DNA of 64,000 bases, taken from NCBI GenBank assembly GCA_015501075.1, contig JADNYJ010000140.1, positions 1 through 64,000 of the forward strand, written 5' to 3'. The notes beneath the pieces are model-generated. The model ran no database searches and was not told the origin of the DNA. It saw nothing but the letters and a program-made list of their open reading frames with translations. Shown here piece after piece: positions 48,151 through 60,956 of this stretch. Each line of letters begins with the position of its first letter. Position 1 is the stretch's first letter. Source of the stretch: Gymnopilus junonius (taxonomy: Eukaryota; Basidiomycota; Agaricomycetes; Agaricales; Galerinaceae). The position numbers and the translations under genes are program-made.

Positions 48151-49449
48151 ATGCGTCTCTCGTCGACGATAGCTGTCGCCTCTATTGGGTCTTTGGCTTA
48201 TCTCCCCGCGGTGTACGGATGGGGTGCCGCAGGTATTGCATTCATGTAAATCTTTAATTGTCTTTCTCATTTTTGTTGCAGGACACGAAATTGTAGCCAC
48301 CATAGCCCAGATGTACCTTCACCCCAATGTCCTGCCCACCTTGTGCGACATTCTCGAGATGCCAACAAGCAGATGCCATCTGGCTTCCGTCGCTACCTGG
48401 GCAGACCAGCACCGTAACCAAATGCGGTGGTCTGCCCCCTTGCACTACATTGGTGCATTGGATGATCACCCGTCAGATACTTGTGCATTCCCTGGTCCTC
48501 GCCGCTGGGCAGGATCGCCGGGCATTAACGTACTTGACGGTATTCAGAACACCACAAGCCTTCTACAAGCTTGGGTGGACGAGGATGCAACAGATGCTGT
48601 TGCAAATGAGGCACTGAAATTTTTAATTCATTTTGTTGGAGATATGCATCAACCGCTGCACCTCACCGGGAGAGACAGAGGAGGGAATTCAGTCAAGGTG
48701 CTGTTTGGCAGACGGCATACGAGTAAGCCTTTCTTATTCGTTATCATCGGTGTCTAATTTCCTTACCGTTGTCACCAGACCTCCATTCTCTCTGGGACAG
48801 CTTCTTAATAGCGCAATCCCTACGTAATGTTCCTGGAAACTACTCGCGTCCCCTCCCATATCCCAAAGTGGAGAAAGCGTTACGGGGAACCATCTATGAC
48901 TCATATATCAGGCGGATCCTCTGGGAAGGCATCCTTAACCCCTGGGAGGATGACCTCGATTCATGGCTTGATTGTGCTTCCCCTGAAGCTCCTACCGTAG
49001 AAGCTTCAGGTCTTCTCGGCATGTGGCAGAGCGCATATGAATTGACAAGCAAGCTCGTCCGTATCCTCGCAAGAGATGGGGTTGAAATTAACCCAGACGG
49101 GCCCGTCGTGTGCCCACATTTCTGGGCACAACCAATTCACATGCTTAACTGCGATATTATATGGCCAAAGGCATTGGATGAACCTCCTTATAACGTCCGT
49201 TTTGAATCAGACAGCTATGAGCACCACCATCATGACGAAGACGAGGAGTCCGAGGCGAGCACACTGAATGTACCTCTCCTTAACCTCGACACCCCAGAGT
49301 ATGCCGGGGTGATTGCGGAGGAGATGATCATCGAGAAGCTCCTCGCTCAAGGTGGAATTCGATTGGCTGGCGTACTCAACTACATCTTCGCCAATGGAGA
49401 AGACCCTGAAGGTGCTCAAGGTGCCTTCTTGGCAAATTTTCGAGCTTGA
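48151..49449 (+). CDS. Secreted S1/P1-type zinc nuclease
   Basis: Three exons (48151-48232, 48282-48722, 48779-49449) give 397 residues without frame defects. A signal peptide of about 23 residues (MRLSSTIAVASIGSLAYLP...) should be cut just before WGAAGHE. Trp24 then becomes the free N-terminal zinc ligand, as required in this family. Other zinc-cluster residues are visible: His in GHEIVATIAQ, Asp in ATWADQHR, His in PLHYIG, HFVGDMHQPLHLTGRDRGGN and LHSLWD. The family degrades single-stranded DNA and RNA and 3'-nucleotides, typically for external phosphate and nucleoside scavenging. An acidic His-rich insert (YEHHHHDEDEESEAS) near residue 320 is unusual and may be a surface loop. The tRNA-Lys follows on the same strand. 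Confidence 0.93.
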
Positions 49450-49723
49450 AGACAGTATAATGGGACGTTTGAGTGGCCTCTGGACTCAACTCGTTGCGCT
49501 TTGCCAGTTGCTGTTGCTTGGATAGATTTATACTAACTATTATGCAATGTATATAAAATTGAACTGTTACCTGTACACATCTACTTACATGTCTCTGTAT
49601 TTTTGTTAATGACATCCTAAATTTCTGGAAGATTGAGGAGGGATAGCGGAATGCTTGCAGTGTTAAGTGCTGAGGATTGAATTTTTTATTGTAATATAAA
49701 GGTTACTAATAACTAACTGGTGT
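49450..49723. other. Spacer between the nuclease and the tRNA
   Basis: 274 bp, AT-rich towards the tRNA; no element recognised. Confidence 0.4.
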
Positions 49724-49815
49724 GCCCGCCTAGCTCAATCGGATAGAGCGTCAGACTCTTATCACTAAGGCAATCGGGCATCTGAAGGCTGCGAGTTCGA
49801 CCCTCGCGGTGGGCT
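49724..49815 (+). tRNA. tRNA-Lys (CUU) with an 18-nt intron
   Basis: Cloverleaf is complete: acceptor arm GCCCGCC with GGTGGGC, D arm starting TAGCTCAATCGGATAGAGC, anticodon stem TCAGA/TCTGA enclosing loop CTCTTAA (anticodon CTT), T arm GCGAG-TTCGACC-CTCGC, discriminator T. The intron is 49762-49779 (TCACTAAGGCAATCGGGC), placed one base 3' of the anticodon as in eukaryotic nuclear tRNAs. The CCA tail is not encoded. Internal A and B boxes are intact, so RNA polymerase III transcription is expected. Confidence 0.95.
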
Positions 49816-49821
49816 ACTGTG

Positions 49822-49828
49822 TTTTTTT
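49822..49828 (+). terminator. RNA polymerase III terminator of tRNA-Lys
   Basis: A run of seven T residues begins 7 bp after the tRNA. Confidence 0.8.
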
Positions 49829-50094
49829 GGTGTTCGAACCTTGTATTCAAATACATACATACTTCCGAATTATTTCGAGCACTTGGATAATTCCCGCTCA
49901 ATAGGCCTTTAAATTGGCTAGTATGACAACATAAAATTTGTATACATAAATCAAAATATGTAGTAGACCCCTCGTCCGCCGATGAGAAAAGTGTTTAAAG
50001 CAAGAATATAATGATGAGCCCAAAGAAAAGGAAATAAACCGTTGAGATAATTATGACTCTGAGAACTGATCAATTTACGCTGCAATCCATGACT

Positions 50095-52587
50095 TCACCC
50101 CCAACCCAGCAGGTCAAACATTAAAGGAAGGACCTCCGCAGCTAACACGGCAATACCAGCATACACAATGACCTTAGTCAAAACTAAGAAAAAGAAAGAG
50201 AAATCAGTATAAGGAACTTTTAGGAGAGAGGAAAGTGATACACACCATCAGCGTCGTAATGCGCCACACCACCCAAATCCCCGTCCTTGCCGGTCTTTTC
50301 TTTGTCAGAGGGACCGCTGACAATTCCATTCTTCTTCTCCCAATCGTGTCCATCTTGGTCTTCGTTGTCGTCGCTGTTACCAACGCCATTACCAGAACGC
50401 ATTTTGATATGAGAACCGTAGATGCTGCCATTGCTGCTGCTGTTGCTGTTGCCATTGCCATTGCCCTGATGGAAGCTGGATCCGACCACACCGCTGCCGA
50501 TACCTCCAACTTCGAACCCTACAATTCCAGCGCTGGGAAGGTCGATGACACTAGGTATGGGGTGCAGCTCAAACCCGCCGCCCTCAGAAGTGGAATGGAA
50601 TTCGGATGGCACGGACTTATACTCCGTCGCTGGAGTATAGAAACGTCGACGTGGCAGGCGGAAAGCACGAGCGAGAAGACGGAAAGTTGGAGGCAGGATC
50701 AGATGCAGAGCCGACTTGGCGATGAGACGCCAGACGAAGATAACGACGATGCCTATGAATTGTTCGTAGATGCATATGGTTAGCATTGATCAGTCAACGA
50801 GTGTAGCAATACCTCATACCTGTGATCATTTTCACTGCAGCCATCGACCACCAAAGAAGCTCATCCTCCAACCTTCTCTCAACTTGTACCCAGCTACCCA
50901 GGTCGAACACCCATCCACTCCCTGGCATGACAACTTCCCGGCTCAGACCAGAATCAGCTTGACTGTAAACCATTCCCCAACGTGACACCAGGGCACCAAG
51001 GACGACACTTAAAATCGCAATGGCATCTTCGAAGCAAGGGCAATCATCAACGGGCTGCGGGTGGTAGTGTACCGCAAGGAGAGTGAGCGGAATGAGGATA
51101 AGTGGGACCTCCCAGCCACCACGCTCTAACCAAATGTCGACCAATTTTCCGGTGCCCAGGCCTTTGCCAAAGTAGATGAGAAGCTCGCCAGGCGGTACTG
51201 GAGTGCCTAATCCAAGGAAGGAAAAGGCGTAGTATAGAGGATTAGTGGTGCTTAGAACGATGGGCATGCCTGCCCAGCTGGTGTGTGCCCACCAGATGGC
51301 GGCCCCAAGGGTGACACCGATGAGACAGTCGGTAAAAGAATGCATCGCGGTGTAAAGCCGTCCAAAAACGATTGAAAAGGCGTATAGGAGGAGGATGACG
51401 TTCATGAGGATGTAGAGGGGTTGAGAAAGCATGTATTGTGTTACAGCGTCTTCCGTTGTTAGCAAATTATCGATGACTGAGATCGTTGAATTAGCAAGCG
51501 TAGTGAATGTGTCGTTAGTATTTAGTGAGGGAGTCAAGTTGTTGGGTATAGTCATCGGCGTGTTTGCCAAGCGATGTACTTCGGCGAAAAAGAAAAGGGC
51601 AATGGAGACGCTATTTGTAGAATGCGTTGAAGGAAACCCGTATTCGAGATGATGAGATCCGATAGCTGGAAGGGAAAGGGTCAACGAAATTCTTGCATTA
51701 ACATAGAATAAACGCACTCAAGCGCGTTACAGGAGGCGCAAGGGGTCGAGGCGAACAAAATAGATCTTTCACTACAGAGGACAAATAAATCCCCATACCA
51801 ATAACGATGACTAACCTAATAGATGGCACGTTAATTCCTGAGTTCAACTTTAGATGGTACTAGGACATACCCGCGACCTAACTCGTCATATCCAAAGAAA
51901 AACAATGCAGGAAGGATAATCATGAAGAACGTATGTGTACCCAGAGTAGAAGTATACACGAAATACGCGTCTAGCCACGGCGTACGAATCTTGTCCTGAT
52001 TAAAAGATCTAGTTAGAATTGGGATCGGTAGGACAAAAATTAATAAGACAGAAAAAGCTATCGTCACAGCAAGGTTGGCAATATAGTGAAACGACTTTTG
52101 GGTATGTCCATTACAAGTTGGCCACTTGACTATGAACAGTCCGCCCCTCCCCATAGTCCCAGAACAAGTAAGACCTAGACTCGACAAGCGCGTCGAGTCA
52201 GAAAAGAATAGGTGGATGAAGCATTGCATTCCAGCATGTGCTTGAACATAGAACAGATTCAAGTAAACGCGCGAGACGATAACTCACCTGCATCTTTGCA
52301 ATAACTTGGGACTCCCACTGCACAGTTGTGACTAATTTGCGACGAAGACCAGCCCTCCACCATGATAGAGTAGATTCATATACGTCCCTTCCTTGCCGTC
52401 CATGCTTCTCATCGTCTTCCAGAAGACTCTGGTTCAGTTTGGTGTTGATATAGTCGTGGGTGGAGTCAATGTAATTCGGAGGAGGTTGTAGAGTAACCCT
52501 GTCGCTCGGCGCCGGCGATGACGACCTAGAAGACGCCTCCGAAGGGGGCAGAGATAAAGTGAAGCGCGCCGACTTTTTAGACACCAT
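50095..52587 (-). CDS. LCB3: Long-chain base 1-phosphate phosphatase (PAP2 family)
   Basis: Six exons (52587-52288, 51995-51871, 51815-51718, 51665-50820, 50752-50246, 50183-50095) join in phase to about 654 residues. All three PAP2 catalytic motifs are present: KDLFCSPRP, GFPSTHSTN and GRLYTAMHSFTDC (Arg, His and Asp of the third motif). The spacing and the YDELGRG and TRLTIGSHHLEYG context identify the yeast Lcb3/Ysr2 type, an ER membrane enzyme that dephosphorylates sphingoid base phosphates and returns them to ceramide synthesis. It is much longer than the yeast enzyme (about 409) because of a lumenal insert with N-glycosylation sequons (NLT, NDT, NST) and an Asn/Gly/Ser-rich cytosolic-type tail before a last hydrophobic segment. 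Start ATG 52587 is the first in frame. Confidence 0.9.
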
Positions 52588-53375
52588 GCCTGCAACTTTG
52601 TCTGGTCGCCTGAGCCCAAATTTTCCGTTGGGATTGCGCAAGTTTGTTCTTTGGCCACTGGAGAGAAATAGTTGATTTAGAGAAAAGTATTAGAGATAAC
52701 GAAGGAGTCTTGTTCTCCTTCGCCTCCCAACCGTTAAGTACGGCAGTTGGGCAGTGCGAACGGTATCACTGTCAGAGTGTTTTACAGTCTCCAGGAGGAT
52801 CAACAGCCGGAGAACCGTGCGTAATCAACAATGCCAAACACAACCAGCCCGCCCACTCTCTTTGCCTCCTCCAACATCCAACTCCATGTCTACTTCACCC
52901 ATCTTCTTATCCGTCTGCTTAGCGCCCCGTTTTCTAGATTATGTGGGTCAACTCAAGAAGTGGTCAAATAACTTGAGCTACTTTTCAAATGGGAGGCGCT
53001 CTGGATCAAATTTCATTCAATTCAAGTATCAGTTCTTTTTTGGCCACTTCATAATATTCAAGTTGCTCAAAATTGAATCATAATTTATCTCCAGAACATC
53101 ATATCAGGGCGTGTTTTGCTCTGACCGAGGCGCTTAATGTGAGAGATGCAACATCTTTCAATCTGTGACAAAGATACATACCAATGTCGCGTGCTTGAGC
53201 TCATGACTTGCACTGCTGAGTGATTGTTGTGCAGCTGATCAGTCGCCGTGACCTTTTTGCTCATCAGGTGCTGGGAGAAGGGCTAAACTGCACACCAGAC
53301 TGCTATAAAGGTTCCAAAACTTCAGGTTGTTCTTCTCTCTTCTCTTCTCTATCCTTTCTCTCCTTGTCGTCCTCC
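52588..53375. other. Intergenic with candidate promoter
   Basis: Region between the LCB3 start and the candidate gene at 53376. TATAAAGG at 53303-53310 and a CT-rich leader at 53329-53375 look like a basidiomycete core promoter and 5' UTR. Confidence 0.45.
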
Positions 53376-53744
53376 ATGCCTGTGCCAGGCAGCCAGATTC
53401 CTCGTCTTGGCCTCTTCCACTTTCTGTCTTTCTTTCGCTATGATACCCTCGGACCGTTGCTCTATCTATTCTTATCCTCAGCTAGTCATGTTCTCAGTGC
53501 AACAAGCAGGCGCGTCTTGTTGTACCTAGCTCTGCCGTGGTCCATTTCGCCCAAGTCTCCCTCCAAAAGTGTCTGGTCTCTGGGGTCTCTCAATCTTGAT
53601 GCACCCCCACAACAATCACTATCTCCTTCCTCTTACATTGGGCGGATCTTGGGCAATCTCCAACATGGTATGCTAGCCTGGAGCGATGGGGCAATGAAAC
53701 TCAAATGCAGAAAAGAGGAGAAAGTTTGTTGGAAGTTGCAATAG
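53376..53744 (+). CDS. Candidate gene, unknown, hydrophobic N-terminus
   Basis: It begins MPVPGSQIPRLGLFHF after a convincing TATA box and CT-rich leader. Two hydrophobic stretches follow (GPLLYLFLSSASHVL and RRVLLYLALPW), then a Ser/Pro-rich region to residue about 122. The frame reaches TAG at 53742-53744; either this is the end or an intron starts shortly before (GTGAGT at 53743). Downstream exons could not be joined without stops. Family unknown; it could be a small membrane protein or the first exon of a longer gene. Confidence 0.4.
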   Translation: MPVPGSQIPRLGLFHFLSFFRYDTLGPLLYLFLSSASHVLSATSRRVLLYLALPWSISPKSPSKSVWSLGSLNLDAPPQQSLSPSSYIGRILGNLQHGMLAWSDGAMKLKCRKEEKVCWKLQ

Positions 53745-56700
53745 TGAGTCTTTCATTGTTTCTTATGGAGGTCGGTCGTTGTATGAGTTTGGAATTATCA
53801 TGTTATCGATGAGTTTAAGTGACCCTTACTGAAAGAGGAGAGTTTTGCATCGATGAGTATGCTTCGTCAGATATGTTATTCTCAGGTGGCCCGCTTTCCG
53901 AAAACAACTCCATGAGGTCCGTGGTTCATCCGAACAAAGCCGAAGTGCGACCTGGAAGAGAGGGAAAACAGGTTGGGACCGGTTGGAACTTGCTGATGGT
54001 ATGTGGGTAATATGTATAGCCTTGCCCGACTGCTCTCTGAAGCTAACCGCTCGTCAGGTCGCGTTGGCCGCGAAGTATTCTCCCAGCCTTCTTGCCTGGT
54101 ATGTCCACCAGCCCGCCAGCGACTCGGGGCGTAAATGACAAGACAGGTCTCAGGCGTCCTTGGCATGGGACGTAATGGTCGAGTATCTTTACACCATGGT
54201 ATTTGGAAGTGTCGCTGCTTCGTTCTGCTTGGGTCATTTACAAATGCGCCGTGGCACCCGGGACCTCCACCCTTTGCAGGTCCGTGCTCAGTGAATCACG
54301 AACCGCTACAGTTCTTCTTTAGTAAGGGACCTGGGGTTCGGGGTTCGGCTGGTCTACCCCACATTCACACAGTTAAACCCCGCATTCCTATGATGGCATA
54401 TTGGCATCCTCCGTGAGATGTATCAAGCTTCCTGCAACGCGACTGCCAGGCATGAAATCGACCGGAGGCGATGGAAGTTTTTTACTTTACTACTGAGAGT
54501 TCCCGTCGATTGCACCCCGAAGCATGTGTTTGCCTTTCGGTGCGTTGTTCGCTGCGTGGGTATGAAACTGCCCTGGATTTCAGCCACTTGCCTCATCGAT
54601 GGCTCGGAAATCAATTCCTCCGCCAAAAATGGACAGCGGTTCATGAACCTCCTTCATGGACCTGCTTGGCAGAAACGAGATGGGCATTGACGTCGTTCGA
54701 CCTATATTTCCCCACAGGATGTCAGTGACGCGATGCCGACAGTCATTTCTATACTACTGTTCTGATTGCTTGGTGCTTTACGACCTTCCTTCATCACTTT
54801 CTCCCGAATTATACTCTTTCCCCTTCCAGCATTGCTCTAGTCCTCTCACTCGCAATTGAGCAGGGTTGCGCTCCAAAACGTCTTTATCATAGCCTATAGG
54901 AAACACCTTTCGCTCCGAGAAGTTCCCAAGATGTTTCCTACGTCAGATAAAATTATTTCATACAATTGCAGACACGAAGGTAAGTAAAGACCTTAAACTT
55001 GGTCAGTAGAGACTGCTCAAAGCAGTTGATTTGGCCCATCTCAATTCGGCAAATATGCGCCAGTTTTGCTTTCGGTGCCGACAATTATCAATCGAATCAG
55101 GTGTCCGGGGTACAATGCCATATACTATGGGTCTGAAAATTGATTGGATGTGCCGGATGCCGGCTGTAATCAAATGCAATCCACTGCCAACGAAATGAAG
55201 ACGCTGCAGACTTACACTTGCCTCCTTCGTAGTCCATTTTGTGGCTCCTTGCCATTTCTCCGCATATTCCCCGCCCTACTGTAGCCTCAAGCATTGACAG
55301 GAATGCGGGACTCCGCTTTTGACTTTACCTCTTGCTTCTCTGGATTCTAGGCCTTACCATAATGCGAGGAACGGCCATCCTCACGTTCAAGGCGCTTTAT
55401 CGAAATTTGGTCAATGGTTTTAAATTGCCTTCGTCTCCTGATAGGACGGTATGGAAACGACTTGCATGTCGGGCTGTTTTAGGTACCCCGACTAATTGTT
55501 CCAGTCGTACCGACTATACACCCTATTTGCGATTTCAGGGTGTACCCATTCTCACAATACTCCACCGATACACATGTTTAAAGTTACCTGCACCCCTCTT
55601 CTCTTCTCGTGAGAACGCGCCATAGCGGATCTTTCTTGATTGTGTCGCCTTGATAAGTTGATTTACTTTACATCCTTGTTCCGATAGTTGACAGAGCTCT
55701 GTCACTTCAGTATATGAAGATCATCGAAGCAGTTTCATATTTCTCCTGGAGTCCTGACGGAGAAGTTCTAAACGCCTCGGAGTCGACAGACTTTCGAGGG
55801 TTACTGATCTGCTACTCAATGAAATTTATAAGGAGGCGGTCCGATTGTGCTCTGACGTCTGTTCAGTACCTTCATTACCATGGAGTGCCGCCGGGATCTT
55901 AGAGGACTAAAGGCATCCAATTCCGACTAATCCTGAATGCACCGTTCCTCTTTGTGTATATAACTGTGCGAACGTATCTGTGAAACCTGCCTCTGGGAAC
56001 AGGGCGTGAAACCATGGTTTTAAATCCTTCCATCATCGTCTTAATAAACACGCTGGTCAGGATATCATGCTTTTTAGGGACCGGGCGGTTCCGCGCCAAC
56101 TTAACGCTGCTGGGAAATATCGAGTTTTCTTCTTGTCCATGTTTCTCCCAAGGCTTTTGTTTTTCTTTTGTTTTTTCTCCTCGTTTTCTCGCGCTGTCTG
56201 TTATGGTCGCTACCGACGCTCTTCTTTTTCCTGGTGTCCAAAAAAAATAGGACTACGAAGTGCCAATAGTGAAGAACAGATTTATGTTTTCTAAAGAATT
56301 TTCGAACTCCCATTCTGTGCTGTGTATCCAATGCATTGTCCGCACCAGTTCGTCCAAAGAGTTTGGTCCTACACAGTTCAAACTCGGTTTGAGTTATGGT
56401 TTCTATTCCAGTCAATCTTTTTTTATGTACATTGTCATACGCTTTCCTTTTCGTCGTCCTCTGGACCTTCAAGCATTGACGTGTCAATTATACGGCAATG
56501 CGTACCTACGGCAAATGGCAATGCCTGTCTGTCAATCTTTTGCCTCAGTCCGATTTTCCGTGCAGTGTTTCTGTTTAGGCACTATGAACGAAGCCCGAAT
56601 TTTGCGGATTATTCCCCTCATCCATACAGCTCTTCTTTCTGAGTACCTTTTGACTGCTGGCTTAGTGTTAAGCAGTCGGACAGTTGTCGTAATTCTGACC

Positions 56701-58083
56701 AATCATTTGTAACCGGTTAAAGGAACTTAATGGGCTACCGGAGTCCCTTGCCATGATGATTGTCCATCCCTCGTGTATAGCTGGACATAAATTGACTAAC
56801 CCCAGCCTTTTGGCAGTTCTAATAATGATTCCCGCGTAGATTTGCCGCCACTTTGACCTCACACATTTCTGGACAACGCGTAATTAATGAAATGGGTTGA
56901 CATATCTGCTGGGACCCGCTCGACTATTCTTGTGTATTTGGATCTTAATAGCAATTACATCCCACAGAATCGAGTTGTCTCTTATTCTGTTAGGAGAGCT
57001 TTATAAGCTGTAAATAGACAAGGATGAGGCATATTGAATGGACACCGTAGTGCGTTGTGAGCCCTCTGATACGGGTCATTGCGCGTTGGAACGATATGGC
57101 CATGCGACGCACATAACCTTTGTAAGTTTTAGGTTTGAGTTTTGATGCGCTCTACTGCCCCACCTTTATGACCCGACAATATATCTGTGCAAATTGGCTT
57201 AGTTGAAAATGGTCCGTCCCGGGGACCATGTACCACCAAAACACATAGCACACTAACGCATAGTAGATATAAAAAATCATAAAGCATACTCTGCATATTA
57301 TGTACATAGGCCATAATCTACGATCAGAAATTCCGGTTTCTTTCCAATCGTTAATTCTACTCCCGAGCATCAATCAATCTTCCTAACTGAGATAATCAGA
57401 GTTCTCCGCCTAGCTGCGTCGCTTCAGACCGACGTCAGTCTTTGGCATCTCAATGCATTGATAGTCGATCACTAAAAACCACTCTGGTAACAAAAATGCT
57501 GCCTATTGACCAGCCATTAACACAGGTTTTTGAATTGAATTAAATTCACAAAATCATAAAACACAGTTGGAACAGAGTGTTTGCGCCTTACATTCGTTTG
57601 AGACCTGTACTTAGATCTCGTGGCGTCCGTTTCCGTTTTGTCACTGGAAGAACTCAAGATAATACCCCTTTGCCTTTCAATTCATGCCAATTCCCGACTC
57701 TACTTTATGCATGCCTTACATCATCTCAAGGTCCGAGCCAGCCCAACGATTGCTTTTTAGGATTTTAGGGGCTGTATCTCGCATCACGGCCTCAACTTGG
57801 TCCCAGAATTATTTATAAGACGGGAAGTTACAATGTCCGGCTGAAATTGTAGCTCATTATCTTTGGTAATAAACGCCTAAGACCAGCATTGTTTTAATTT
57901 GTTTGACCATCTTATTTCGAGAGAGCGCTTTTTATAATCAATCTGCTGTTTCATTTACGTTACATATTTCACACCCTGAACAGGAGAAAAAAAGGCGATT
58001 TGTGTGTTCTACCCGATCAATGTAAATCAGAGTACCGCTCAGTCCGGTAACTGCACTTTCTTTTAGAACCTGCCAATTGAGGC
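53745..58083. other. Gene-poor region, nothing supported
   Basis: About 4.3 kb with many short overlapping open stretches on both strands, no family motif and no joinable exons. The plus-strand stretch 54060-54138 (VALAAKYSPSLLAWYVHQ) looks coding but is isolated. Confidence 0.45.
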
Positions 58084-58694
58084 CTACCAACCCCGCCTTT
58101 CCTCCTTCAGGCGTTCTGCCGTCTCTCTCGGCAGTGTATAACCGGTTTGACTTTGGTTGTCTTGAGCGGCCTCGATACTACTCGCAGATATTTTTCCTGA
58201 ATAAAAAGGGTGCCTCGCGGAAACTGTAACGCGCCGATTGAAAGACGCAAGAGTTTCGGTGACTGAGAGGTATATCTCTTCGCCTTTGATGTCGGCTTTG
58301 GATTTCAATTGAACAAGCTGTCTGAACAGAACAACACGACCTTCGTCAAGTATACTGCACGAATATAAGGGAAGTTCAACACTTTTGTGCTCTCGGACTC
58401 GTAATTTTTCGCATGTTGCCTAGCAAGTGTGAACATGACTACCTCGAAAATATCGGAACCATGCTATAGCCAGTGCAATGCAGGTTTTCTGCAGCTCTGA
58501 AGTTCAGAAAATTCTCTCAGATTATCTCCTTCAGCTAGACGTCCCGTCGTTTTGTGGGATTTTTGTGGGCATCGCCGTGCTGAAAGGTTTCGAAGAGTTG
58601 AACTGCTTATCGACGCCATTATTCCGAGCCCCTGAACCTGATTTTCGACGTCTTGGACCTCTTTGAGTTCAGTCATAGACTTGGAGGAGGACAA
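58084..58694 (-). CDS. Candidate small gene of unknown family
   Basis: Two protein-like stretches lie in the same orientation: 58694 onward begins MSSSKSMTELKEVQDVENQV, and 58310-58084 encodes KSKADIKGEEIYLSVTETLA, ending PRETAERLKEERRGW. The second has good amphipathic character and a clean stop. I could not fix the intron or introns between them, so the joint model is tentative. No known domain; charged and coiled-coil-like ends. Confidence 0.3.
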
Positions 58695-60327
58695 TTAGAT
58701 TGCCTGCACATACTTACATGCCATCATCGGCAGTTGAAAATTCCACGCTGAGGGCGCAACGTACGGCATTCACGTTGGAATTCAGACGGTGCCGCAGCCG
58801 AGGACGACAACAGCTCGGGAAGTAACGTCCGTTATTTCACGCGAACGTCACTTGTGTGCGTAAACAGGGGCGCCGGTGTCATTTATGGCACATTCCACAT
58901 GTAGTCTACTTCAGGAACCTCTTGGAAGAAGTCTTTAGTGCGGGCGCTTAGGGCTTAGGGTAAAATCAGTACATAAGCACTGCCAATTTTTTTGTACATC
59001 TAGCCGCAGTCTAAGCTCACCTATTGGCCACTGTTTTGTAGAACACAGACATTCACGTTCACATTTGAGTCCCATGTCCAAACGTGTGTGTAACTGTCAC
59101 GAAGGATATGGGCATATCAGCTTGCTCTCTTTCATAGCGTTCCCTCAGCCCTGGTATCCACCTGGCTTGGGTATGGAATATGCACAGCGAATCAGACTGC
59201 AAAGTTCAACGTTCAAGCACCTACCAATATTTTGATAAGACTTCGGTCGTATTATTGGCAAATTGGACTCCAAACCTGTGGCTCGGAAAATGCCAGTGTT
59301 TGTGTGGCGCACCATCATCACTATGACGAATTATAAATGCTAGTTGGACTTTGCCTCTATGTCGCGACGAGTTCGACTACCACGGTATAATAAAAGCTGT
59401 CAGACTAGGAATATCTGAGTTGTTATTGGGCCCAAGAATCCGAAGTGATAACAAGTCCATACAGTACATTGCCAGCCTGGAAACGATGAGGGTTCGGCTC
59501 TCATAGCAACTATATTCAAGGAAGATTTAAACAAATCACTCAATGGATACCTTAAGAACAGGAAGGCCTAAAGCCCTTGCAGTCCTAATCCAACTCCTGC
59601 ATTTACGGACATCCCAGGCATCGCATGGCCATCCAGCGCAATCAGCTGAAAGTTTTCCATGGGTATTCTTTCCGACAGAGTCATTTTGAGCACGCTCGTA
59701 TGCCCAGACAATGAGACTGAGCGTGAGTACGTCCAGGTATTAAAGGAGTTACCGGTGAATTTGAATTACTCCCCGTGGGGGAGTATTAAGCGACAAAATG
59801 GTAATTTGAAATAACGAGCTCGGGCGTTCGCGCCTTTTTCCTCAACAACAGTCTAGACGATCTTAATGGGTTTTAAGTGACGGTGTCACTTAAGTTGTGA
59901 AGCTCAGGTTCGTACAGTGGCCGACGCCCGAAAACCGCGTGTCGTCTATGCAAAAAATTGGGTAGCGATGATATTTTAGTCAGTGTGAAAGTTCAATTTG
60001 CTTGCTTGATGACTCATGTATCGGTTAGATACTGAGTGCGACCGTACTTACTGGAAAATCTAAGGATATATGTAGGGTAAATAAACTACCACGGAACGGT
60101 AACGAAGCTGCAATCTATGCAGTTGTAGAGAAAACATCAGGCCGAGTAGGTATGTACTTCTTTAAGTTTGATTGTGGAAGAAGCGACACAGAAGGGGGAA
60201 AGCTTGAGGAGAAAGAGAGGTACAAAGAGGCTTCGAAGAATTAGATTTAAGCCTTATTTCTGGACATCGGGTTCCTGGTGGCTCTTAGCGGTCTTAAGCT
60301 CCGTACACAAAGGATGGGTCGTTCGAC
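58695..60327. other. Intergenic with two perfect short hairpins
   Basis: No gene recognised. Two inverted repeats are visible: TACTCCCC-GTG-GGGGAGTA (59767-59785) and TTAAGTGAC-GGT-GTCACTTAA (59873-59893). Confidence 0.5.
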
Positions 60328-60956
60328 GACCCCGGACAATAGGCTCAAATGTCGGATCCCAAAATACCCAAAATTTCGGTTTTCTGTCCGTACCGATTTT
60401 CAAAAATTTTGTCCCGTTTATACTCTGGCCTAAGTGAATTTTCGAGATCCTGTCCGGACTAGGGATCCGGCCCTAAAATCCCTAAATTTGGTCCGAAAAC
60501 CGGTTTTTATGCATTTTCACGCATTTCAGAACTCTGGGGACGTCCTCCGACTACGAGATTGCGAGATGGTGCAAAAAAAATAAGTAGGGAAAGTGATCCA
60601 GTCAGACTCTCGGAAGGGTAGAGGGTTGCAAAGGTCGATGCTTTCATTTGTCATTGAGGGTATTGTATGAGTCAAGGACCTTGCAATGCGGTCCGACGTA
60701 GGCATGGAGATAATTTTCAAATTCAGCTATATTACGAAGGAAAAAAATGAAGATCTAAACAAGTAAAATAATGACATAGTCAAGCCTCGAGCAAACGAGC
60801 TCAAGACTTCAGCGCACAACTCTCACTTACCATTGGGATATCTGTCCGTTTTGGGATGTGGCCTACGAGAATATGACAGCTGGTGTCCGTACTCTGGATC
60901 CGACCTCACACCCTCCACCCTATGATTTCTGTCCATTTTTCCTATTGTCCGGGGTC
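60328..60956. mobile_element. Inverted-repeat element, probable degenerate MITE
   Basis: Perfect 16-bp arms, GACCCCGGACAATAGG at 60328-60343 and its reverse complement at 60941-60956, enclose 629 bp. A few more bases agree inside (AAATG). The interior repeats GTCCG/CGGAC-rich words and has no credible long ORF. No target-site duplication is visible, so the superfamily is open and the element may be old or trimmed. Confidence 0.55.

Noticed and set aside
58948..58963. TTAGGGCTTAGGG, telomere-like
   Set aside because: Only two imperfect units; no array, so not an interstitial telomere.
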